This document shows positions 57,533 to 64,000 of a stretch of 64,000 nucleotides of DNA, piece after piece. A model generated the notes under the pieces. The model searched no databases and was not told the origin of the DNA. It saw nothing but the letters and a program-made list of their open reading frames with translations. The DNA comes from Butyrivibrio fibrisolvens 16/4 (GTDB lineage: Bacteria; Bacillota; Clostridia; Lachnospirales; Lachnospiraceae). Position 1 is the stretch's first letter. Every line of letters starts with the position of its first letter. Position numbers and translations under genes: made by a program. The DNA is taken from the NCBI GenBank assembly GCA_000209815.1, contig FP929036.1, forward strand, positions 267,907 through 331,906. The letters run 5' to 3'.

Positions 57533-60006
57533 TTATTTAAACGTTACGATGGTTACGCCGGCGTCGCCTTCCCCAAATTCCCCAAGGTGGAATTCCGCCA
57601 CATTTTTGCATTTGCGAAGATACTGCTGCACACCTGCACGAAGTGCACCAGTTCCCTTACCGTGAACAACACGTACCGATGTAAGGTGACTGATATAAGC
57701 ATCATCAAGATACTTTTCAAGCTTTGCTATACCCTCATCAACGGTGCATCCCAGAAGATTTATCTCCGGCGAAATGGATGCCGCCTTATTAAATCCTCCG
57801 TAAGTCATATTCTTGACTCTAGTGCCCTTCTTTGGAACAAACTTGTCCTCTTCCTCGATAAGAACAAGATCCTTGATATTAACAGTAGATTTCATAATAC
57901 CCATCTGAACTGTCACATCACCCTTTGCATTAGGCACTGTACATACATTTCCAGTAAGATTCATTGAAAGCACCTTTACCTTGTCGCCTACGCGAAGGTT
58001 TGTAGGTACATTATGATTCTCCTGAACCTCCTGCTTTGCCTTTGCCTTGCTCTTTGATTTGTTTACACCCTGACCAAGAGCCTGACGTTTTGCTTCCATA
58101 GCAGAAATATTTCCGCCACCCTTACCAAATTTATTAAAGTCGCGGATAGCTTCATCTGCAATATCCTTTGCTTCCTGAAGGATTGCTGCTGCATCCTCGT
58201 GGGCCTGACGAATAAGCTCTTCACGCTGAGATTTGATTTTTTCTTCTTTCGCAGTAGCATTTGCAAGCTTGCTTTCAGCCTCTTTCAAAGCCGCAGCCGC
58301 CTCAGCCGCATCCTGCTCTACCTGGTGACGCTTCTGTTCAAGATCAACCATCAAATCCTCAAAAGACTTATCATCCTCTGACAGTCTGCCCTGGGCATCC
58401 TCTATTAAGTCAGCTGGAATTCCAAGCTTTGAAGAAATAGCAAAAGCATTTGACTTTCCAGGCACACCAATAATCAGATGATATGTAGGACTGAGGGTCT
58501 CCAGTGAGAATTCACATGAAGCATTCTCTACTCCCTCAGTTGAAAGAGCGTATACCTTCAGCTCGCTATAGTGGGTGGTAGCCATAGTGCGCACATCAAG
58601 AGTGTGAAGTCTATCCAGGATTGACTGTGCCAGAGCGGCACCTTCCTTAGGATCAGTACCGGCGCAAAGCTCATCAATAAGAATAAGGAACTGTGGCACC
58701 TTGTTTGGTGTATTTGTTCCGTGGATTACCTTGGAATATACAAAGTCCTTTTATTTTCAGCAATGAGCTTTTCTGTTTCTTTTGAGTAGCTTCCACTATT
58801 GATTGCCTCTAAAATGTGGACAATGTTCACCATATGAGATGAGAATGTGGAAAGTGACTGTTCGATAGACTGCTCATCACCAATATCTGCATAAACATCA
58901 TCAAATACTGCAATCTGGCTTCTGTCCTTTGCAGGAATGTGAAGACCAGCCTGTGCCATAAGTGTAAGAAGTCCACAGGTCTTAAGGGAAACTGTCTTAC
59001 CACCGGTATTTGGTCCTGTAACAAGAAGAAGATTATAATCTTCTCCCAGCTTAATATCTGTAGCCACAACCTTTTTAGGGTCAAGAAGCGGATGTCTTGC
59101 TCCACGAAGATTAATGATTCCATCCTCATTAAATTCTGGGTTGCTGGCATTAAGCTCGATAGCATAGCGTCCCTTTGCAAGAATAAAATCTATCTCTGTA
59201 AGTAATTCGTAATTACGAATAATTCCCTCTGATGCTTCTGCAATCTTATTAGAAAGAATTGCAAGAATACGCTCTATCTCATCCTGCTCACGAACCTGTA
59301 GCTCTCGCATTTCATTATTCAAATCCACAGCCTGCATAGGCTCAATAAAAAATGTGCTACCGGTAGATGACTGATCGTGAACCATACCAGGAACTCTCGA
59401 TTTATAATCGGCACGAACTGGAAGACAGAATCGTCCTCCACGAACAGTAACTACAGGCTCCTGAAGATATCCTCTTGTGGTGCTGTTATTAAGCATGGAA
59501 TTCATAACGCTCTTAATCTTTTCATTAGTGCGTTGCATCCCTCTTCTGATGTCGAAAAGAGCTGTGCTGGCATCATCAGCAATAGTTTCCTCGTCAATGA
59601 TACATCTTCTGATTTCATTTAAAATGGCAACCTCTGGCGAAAGACCATTGAAATAAAAGCTGAGTGCATCCTCTTCTTCCATCTGCTTGCCGTATGCTGC
59701 CACGCGCTTTGTAACCTCCAGCACATTCGCCACTGCAAGAATCTCCTCTATGCTAAGAGAAGAGCCAAGCTCCAATCTGGCAAGAGATGGACGCAAATCT
59801 GTGGTACCACTAGCGCTAACATCTGAAAACTTAATAAGGCGATTAAAGGCACAGGCTGTCTCCTGCTGCATTACCTTGATTTCTTCAATATCATTTATTG
59901 GAAGAAGCTGCTTACAACGAAGCCTACCTGATTCGCAGGTAGCCTTTTCAGCAAGACGGTCTATTATCTTGTCATACTCTAGTGTTTTTAATACTTTAAG
60001 GTTCAT
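57533..60006 (-). CDS. mutS2: Endonuclease MutS2 (frameshift)
   Basis: About 824 residues after one A is added at 58749-58752. Acts on stalled ribosomes and recombination intermediates in Firmicutes. Core and lever helices come first, then the ATPase: Walker A in LLLVTGPNTGGKTVSLKT, STFSSHMVNIVHILEAINSG, Walker B in ILIDELCAGTDPKEGAA and TMATTHYSELKVYAL. A long coiled coil (EEAAAALKEAESKLANATAK-like) and KOW-like part precede a C-terminal Smr domain with VRVVHGKGTGALRAGVQQYL. About 30 extra residues (ETEKLIAENKKDFVYSKVIH-like) sit between the helix after SSHM and Walker B, where most MutS2 proteins have only a few. Confidence 0.9.
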
Positions 60007-60249
60007 TTATTTAATCTAGCCTCCACGTATTTCTTATATCAAATTAACTTTACAATAATTATCCTTCTTGAACCTTCTAAAATTCCCTTTTTATCAGTAT
60101 CTTACAAGGCTTCCCACATATTTTGTCATATACCTATAACAAATGCAAATCTATTATCATCTTTGATTTAACTATTCTTTTATATCTGTTATAATACTTG
60201 GCATTAATATTTCTTTACTAGAAGGCTTTTTACTTGAGGAGATTACATA

Positions 60250-60741
60250 ATGGCTAATATTGAAACACTAGAAGTTACCGACTTAGATGAGTGCATTAAA
60301 GTCATTAACGCTTTTAAGCAGTATGATTTTTTCGTGGAATACAGAGACGAAGCTTTTTTGAAGGAATACTGCCAAAAGCTTTTAAGCAATGGCAAATTCG
60401 TGGTTGAATATCACAACGATATTCCTGTTGGGTTTATAGGTTTTTACTGCAATGACATAGAAACAAAAACCTGTTTTGTCACCACTTTGTTATTATCTGA
60501 CGAGCTGGGTTTTATGAAAGGAAAAACTTTCTTCAGACTGACTACCAAAGCTATTCAAATTACCAAGGACGCTGGAATGGAAAATGTCCGCCTTGAAGTT
60601 GATAAGGAAAACAAAAAAGCCCTTCAGTTATACAAGCATTTAGGTTTTGAAATAATTTCTGATGATAATGATAAAAGCTATTTTATGGAATTAAAACTAA
60701 ATAGATTAACTACAAAGCTATCAAATAAAAAAGACCAATGA
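60250..60741 (+). CDS. GNAT-family N-acetyltransferase
   Basis: 163 residues with a GNAT fold: FVVEYHNDIPVGFIGFYCND, the acetyl-CoA region around LGFMKGKTFFRLTTKAIQ, and the typical end VRLEVDKENKKALQLYKHLG followed by FEIISDD. Substrate unknown (RimI-like or amino-acid acetyltransferase). A TATAAT lies at 60190-60195, and GAGGAG precedes the ATG. Single gene. Confidence 0.85.
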   Translation: MANIETLEVTDLDECIKVINAFKQYDFFVEYRDEAFLKEYCQKLLSNGKFVVEYHNDIPVGFIGFYCNDIETKTCFVTTLLLSDELGFMKGKTFFRLTTKAIQITKDAGMENVRLEVDKENKKALQLYKHLGFEIISDDNDKSYFMELKLNRLTTKLSNKKDQ

Positions 60742-60766
60742 GCACTTACCTCATTGGTCTTTTGCA
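60728..60766. terminator. Bidirectional terminator
   Basis: AAAGACCAATGAG/CTCATTGGTCTTT stem with T-runs on both sides; it ends the acetyltransferase gene and the convergent kinase-like gene. Confidence 0.88.
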
Positions 60767-60767
60767 A

Positions 60768-61397
60768 TTAGATTTCTCTATTTTTGATTTCGATATAGGA
60801 TTTTACAACCTCTATAAGTCTGTCGTAATCCATAACACCTGTATCCAGACAGAAGTCGTAGTTTCTGGCATCATTCCAGTCATTGCCAGTATAATACTTG
60901 TAGTAATCTGCACGATGCTTATCAATATCATGCATTCGCTTTAAAAGTTCCTCATCAGTTCCGCTTACCTGTCTGCGTAAACGTGTAAGGCAATTCTCCT
61001 CTGATGCATAAAAGAAAAGAGAAAGTACATAAGCTCTATCCTTTAAAATATAGTCTGCACATCGGCCTACTATGATGCAGCTTTGAGTATTTGCAATTCT
61101 CTTGATAACGTCTGCCTGAAGCTCAAACAGATTGTCATCTGATGTAAATGCTGCATACTCTGGGCTAAGAGGTAGTCCCTTGTAATGAGCCTTTGCAGAG
61201 AGGAAAATCTTTCTGACATGCTCGTCTACCTCGCCGAACATTTCCTCATTGATTCCACTCTGATCGGAAGCCATTCGAAGAATCTCTCTATCGTAAACCG
61301 GAAGTCCTAGCTCCTTTCCCAGTTTCTTTGCAAGAGTAAGTCCTCCTGAACCATAACTTCTAGCAATACTTATAACTAGTTTCTTTTCATCCCCCAT
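60768..61397 (-). CDS. Cytidylate kinase-like family protein (second copy)
   Basis: 209 residues, same family as the protein at 3366-3965. P-loop ISIARSYGSGGLTLAKKLG, then LPVYDREILRMASDQSGINE, SCIIVGRCADYILKDR and YKYYTGNDWNDARNYDFCLD. It has a less basic lid than its paralogue. It lies between the acetyltransferase gene and the liv genes with gaps on both sides and is likely single. Substrate not known. Confidence 0.82.
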   Translation of the reverse strand: MGDEKKLVISIARSYGSGGLTLAKKLGKELGLPVYDREILRMASDQSGINEEMFGEVDEHVRKIFLSAKAHYKGLPLSPEYAAFTSDDNLFELQADVIKRIANTQSCIIVGRCADYILKDRAYVLSLFFYASEENCLTRLRRQVSGTDEELLKRMHDIDKHRADYYKYYTGNDWNDARNYDFCLDTGVMDYDRLIEVVKSYIEIKNREI

Positions 61398-61449
61398 AAT
61401 AAACCTCCCTTTTATTATATGTATTTCTTACACTAACAATCCTTAATAC

Positions 61450-62154
61450 TTACTCTCCTAAATATGCCTTCTTAATCGAATCGTCGTTCATAAGAGTACG
61501 GGCGTCGCCTGAAAGTACGATGTTGCCAGTCTCTAATACGTATGCACGATCTGCGATAGCTAGTGCCTTCTTTGCATTCTGTTCTACAAGAAGCACTGTT
61601 GTCCCTGCCTTGGAAATCTCTTGAATGATATTGAAAATCTCTTCGACGTAGATTGGCGAAAGTCCCATGGATGGCTCATCCATAAGGATGATGCGAGGCT
61701 GACTCATAAGAGCACGTCCCATTGCCAGCATCTGCTGCTCTCCACCTGAAAGTGTACCTGCCAGCTGATTACGACGCTCCTTCAAACGAGGAAAGCTCTC
61801 GTAAACCCTTTCAAATTCATCTGCGATTTCCTTCTTGTTACTTCTAGTATATGCTCCCATTTTCAAGTTTTCAAGCACTGTTAATCCTGGGAAAACTCTT
61901 CTTCCTTCTGGTACATGAGCCATACCCATAGAGACGATTTTATGCCCTGGAACCTTTGTAATATCAACTCCCTCTAGCATCACCTTTCCAGACGTTGGCT
62001 GAAGCATTCCTGATATTGTCTGAAGAGTGGTGGTCTTGCCTGCGCCGTTGGCGCCAATCAATGCAATGACTTCACCTTCATTGACCTCAAATGAAATTCC
62101 CTTAAGAGCCTGAATAACTCCATAATTTACTACTAAATCTTTTACTTCTAACAT
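61450..62154 (-). CDS. livF: Branched-chain amino acid ABC transporter ATPase LivF
   Basis: About 234 residues. ABC motifs: Walker A IGANGAGKTTTLQTISG, signature TLSGGEQQMLAMGRALM, Walker B RIILMDEPSMGLSP, switch His region TVLLVEQNAKKALAI. The GMAHVPEGRRVFPGLTV block is typical of LivF. ATG at 62154 chosen because GAGG is five bases before it. Last gene of livM-livG-livF in this window. Confidence 0.95.
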   Translation of the reverse strand: MLEVKDLVVNYGVIQALKGISFEVNEGEVIALIGANGAGKTTTLQTISGMLQPTSGKVMLEGVDITKVPGHKIVSMGMAHVPEGRRVFPGLTVLENLKMGAYTRSNKKEIADEFERVYESFPRLKERRNQLAGTLSGGEQQMLAMGRALMSQPRIILMDEPSMGLSPIYVEEIFNIIQEISKAGTTVLLVEQNAKKALAIADRAYVLETGNIVLSGDARTLMNDDSIKKAYLGE

Positions 62155-62199
62155 ATAAACCTCTATCAAAATAATTTTCTCTTTATATGACTAGCGGGA

Positions 62200-62246
62200 A
62201 AGCACATCCATTTATGATTGCCTTACAGGCAATAGGGATGTGCTGT
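62200..62246 (-). repeat. Nested hairpin between livG and livF
   Basis: Outer arms GCACATCC/GGATGTGC enclose an inner stem ATTGCCT/AGGCAAT. No T-run follows, so it is more likely an mRNA-processing or stability element than a terminator. Confidence 0.5.
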
Positions 62247-62292
62247 GGGAGATCATTTTCATAAGCTAAAGCATATGAAAATAACCTCCTTA

Positions 62293-63051
62293 TTATTCTC
62301 CTAGATAAGCCTTAATAACTTCAGGGTCATTTAACACTTCACTGGTACGTCCCTGAGATAGCACTCGCCCAAAGTTTAATACGGTAAGCTTCTCACAAAT
62401 TCCTGAAACCAGCTTCATATCGTGTTCAATAAGAAGTATAGTCACACCAAATTCCTTACGAATAAGTGCGATTGTATTCATCAGGTCTCTGGTCTCGTTT
62501 GGATTCATTCCTGCTGCAGGCTCATCCAAAAGAAGAAGCTTTGGATTAGTTGCAAGTGCTCTTGCTATTTCCAATTCTCTCTGCTTTCCGTATGGCAAGT
62601 TCGATGCCAAAATATCAGCAGAAGTATCCAGTCCAAATACCGAGAGAATCTCCAGAGCCTTTTTATCCATTTCCTTTTCAGTCTTGAAAAACTTTGGCAA
62701 TCTGAATATTCCTGTTGCTGTCCCGTAATCAAAGGAATTGTGTAATCCGATTTTTACATTATCCAGAACACTCTGATCCCCGAAAAGACGAATGTTTTGG
62801 AATGTACGAGCTACGCCAGCCTTATTAATATCTGCTGTCTTCTTTCCTGTTACATCCTTTCCATCCAGAAAAATCTTTCCATCTGTAGGCTTGTAAATGC
62901 CTGTAAGCATGTTGAAAACAGTAGTCTTACCTGCACCGTTTGGTCCAATCAATCCATAAAGCTCTCCCTGCTCAATAGTAAGATTAAACTCGTCTACTGC
63001 TCTAAGACCTCCAAAGGAAATGCCCAAATTTGTAACTTCAAGTAATGCCAT
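62293..63051 (-). CDS. livG: Branched-chain amino acid ABC transporter ATPase LivG
   Basis: 252 residues. Walker A LIGPNGAGKTTVFNMLTG, GVARTFQNIRLFGDQSVLDN (LivG-specific), signature LPYGKQRELEIARALA, Walker B LLLLDEPAAGMNP and switch region ILLIEHDMKLVSGI. The signature has YGKQRE, the common LivG variant of SGGQ. Its ATG directly follows the livM stop with no gap. Confidence 0.96.
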   Translation of the reverse strand: MALLEVTNLGISFGGLRAVDEFNLTIEQGELYGLIGPNGAGKTTVFNMLTGIYKPTDGKIFLDGKDVTGKKTADINKAGVARTFQNIRLFGDQSVLDNVKIGLHNSFDYGTATGIFRLPKFFKTEKEMDKKALEILSVFGLDTSADILASNLPYGKQRELEIARALATNPKLLLLDEPAAGMNPNETRDLMNTIALIRKEFGVTILLIEHDMKLVSGICEKLTVLNFGRVLSQGRTSEVLNDPEVIKAYLGE

Positions 63052-64000
63052 TTAGCGCACCTCCTTTTTCTTGAATTTGCCAAGTATAGCAGCTGTTGTA
63101 AGTCCGTGCTCATCTCTCCATTTAAGAATTGCAGGTGCCCAGTTAAACAGCATAAGCACAATAAGTACGATTGAGTAAATAAGCATTCTGTATGTCGATA
63201 ATCCTCTTAAAAGCTCTGGAAGCATTGTAAGTACAACTGCCGCAACAACGGAACCAGAGAAATTACCAATACCACCTAAGACTACATATACCAAAATCAT
63301 AATGGACATATTATATCCAAAATTGTTTGTAGTAGCTGTAAGTGAGTTAATGTTGTGAGCGTATAACACACCACCAAGTCCTGCAATAGCTGCAGAAATT
63401 GTAAATGCAGTAAGCTTATATTTTGTAACTGGAAGACCAACTGTTTCTGCAGCAATCTGATTATCTCTTATTGCCTTTACAGCTCGACCAGTTCTAGAAT
63501 TTACAAAATTATGAGTAACTACAAGTGCCAAAATCAAAAGCAAAACTGCAATTGTAAATGTGGACTGACGAGGTGTTCCTGTGATACCCTGTGGTCCATT
63601 TATAATCATTTTTCCATCTAATGCCATACCCATTGAAAGCTGGTCCTTCATAGAAAAATGCATTCCTTCTGAATCTGTACCAACATACATTACGTTGATT
63701 ACGTTCTTTATAATCTCGCCAAAAGCAAGTGTTACGATGGCAAGATAATCTCCCTTTAATCTAAGTACAGGAATAGCAATTAAGAATCCAAAAAGTGCAG
63801 CCATTGCAGTTCCAAGAACAAGTGCAATGATGTATCTTGGTACATCTGGAATCGCATCCTGAAATGCTCTGGAGAAAAATGCAGATGAAAATGCTCCTAC
63901 GCACATAAATCCTGCGTGACCAAGTGAAAGCTCACCTAAATAGCCAACACAAAGATTTAATCCAACTGCAACAAGTGAATAGGCACATACAGGCACTAAT
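63052..64000 (-). CDS. livM: Branched-chain amino acid ABC transporter permease LivM (5' end outside window)
   Basis: At least 316 residues; the frame stays open to base 64000, reading LVPVCAYSLVAVGLNLCVGY, so the true start is beyond the window. About eight membrane helices, with YLGELSLGHAGFMCVGAF near the start, the EAA-like loop SRTGRAVKAIRDNQIAAETV, and GLGGVLYAHNINSLTATTNN. Permease for leucine, isoleucine and valine, working with LivH, LivJ (not seen here), LivG and LivF. Confidence 0.95.
   Translation of the reverse strand, partial: LVPVCAYSLVAVGLNLCVGYLGELSLGHAGFMCVGAFSSAFFSRAFQDAIPDVPRYIIALVLGTAMAALFGFLIAIPVLRLKGDYLAIVTLAFGEIIKNVINVMYVGTDSEGMHFSMKDQLSMGMALDGKMIINGPQGITGTPRQSTFTIAVLLLILALVVTHNFVNSRTGRAVKAIRDNQIAAETVGLPVTKYKLTAFTISAAIAGLGGVLYAHNINSLTATTNNFGYNMSIMILVYVVLGGIGNFSGSVVAAVVLTMLPELLRGLSTYRMLIYSIVLIVLMLFNWAPAILKWRDEHGLTTAAILGKFKKKEVR

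Overview
The window reads as a low-GC Gram-positive chromosome, most likely from a rumen or gut Lachnospiraceae of the Butyrivibrio/Pseudobutyrivibrio kind. This is inferred from strong AGGAGG ribosome binding sites, U-tailed hairpin terminators, a circularly permuted GH3 beta-glucosidase, a GH42 beta-galactosidase, PadR-DUF1700-DUF4097 and YesM/YesN genes, and the absence of outer-membrane genes. No rRNA or tRNA gene was recognised.

Layout. 1-4.0 kb: end of a sugar-sensing operon (cytidylate-kinase-like protein, AraC-type response regulator, YesM-like kinase, sugar-binding lipoprotein). 4.1-10.3 kb: ArsB/NhaD-type transporter, permuted GH3 glucosidase, metF and cysE. 10.3-12 kb: a small accessory patch with a truncated exported protein, a DinJ-YafQ toxin-antitoxin pair and an IS30-like transposase remnant. 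12-19.6 kb: exported proteins of unknown role, including a membrane-anchored coiled-coil protein with four carbohydrate-binding-like modules, then an HTH-Fic protein with a repeated operator. 19.6-36.2 kb: P1 peptidase, lipoprotein, acyltransferase, flotillin, a cyclic-nucleotide-binding-fold protein, hydrolase, MFS transporter, uracil uptake and salvage (uraA, upp), TraX, KdsC-like phosphatase, and a lysine-riboswitch operon (dapA plus NhaC-family transporter). 36.2-44.1 kb: a DUF2442/DUF4160 pair and a complete type II-A CRISPR-Cas locus: 23 repeats, leader, csn2 (long form), cas2, cas1, tracrRNA and a compact cas9 of about 1105 residues. 44.1-64 kb: diguanylate cyclase, amidase, potassium channel, HAD phosphatase, lipase, rlmD, yhaM, GH42, a PadR-controlled envelope operon, mutS2, acetyltransferase, a second cytidylate-kinase-like protein and the branched-chain amino acid ABC genes livM-livG-livF, with livM cut by the window edge.

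A pattern runs through the whole window: about 18 genes or gene segments are broken by single-base frameshifts. Nearly all are repaired by adding one A or T to a short A/T run, and otherwise the proteins are continuous and well conserved. This looks like homopolymer undercalling in the sequence rather than gene decay, so such genes are given here as one span with the break position noted.

The most interesting system is the CRISPR locus. Its gene order (cas9, tracrRNA, cas1, cas2, long csn2, array) resembles Streptococcus thermophilus CRISPR1. The leader ends in ATTTGAC, one base from the streptococcal II-A leader anchor, the tracrRNA has its own promoter, and a short ORF with a good ribosome binding site starts in the leader and runs into the first repeat.
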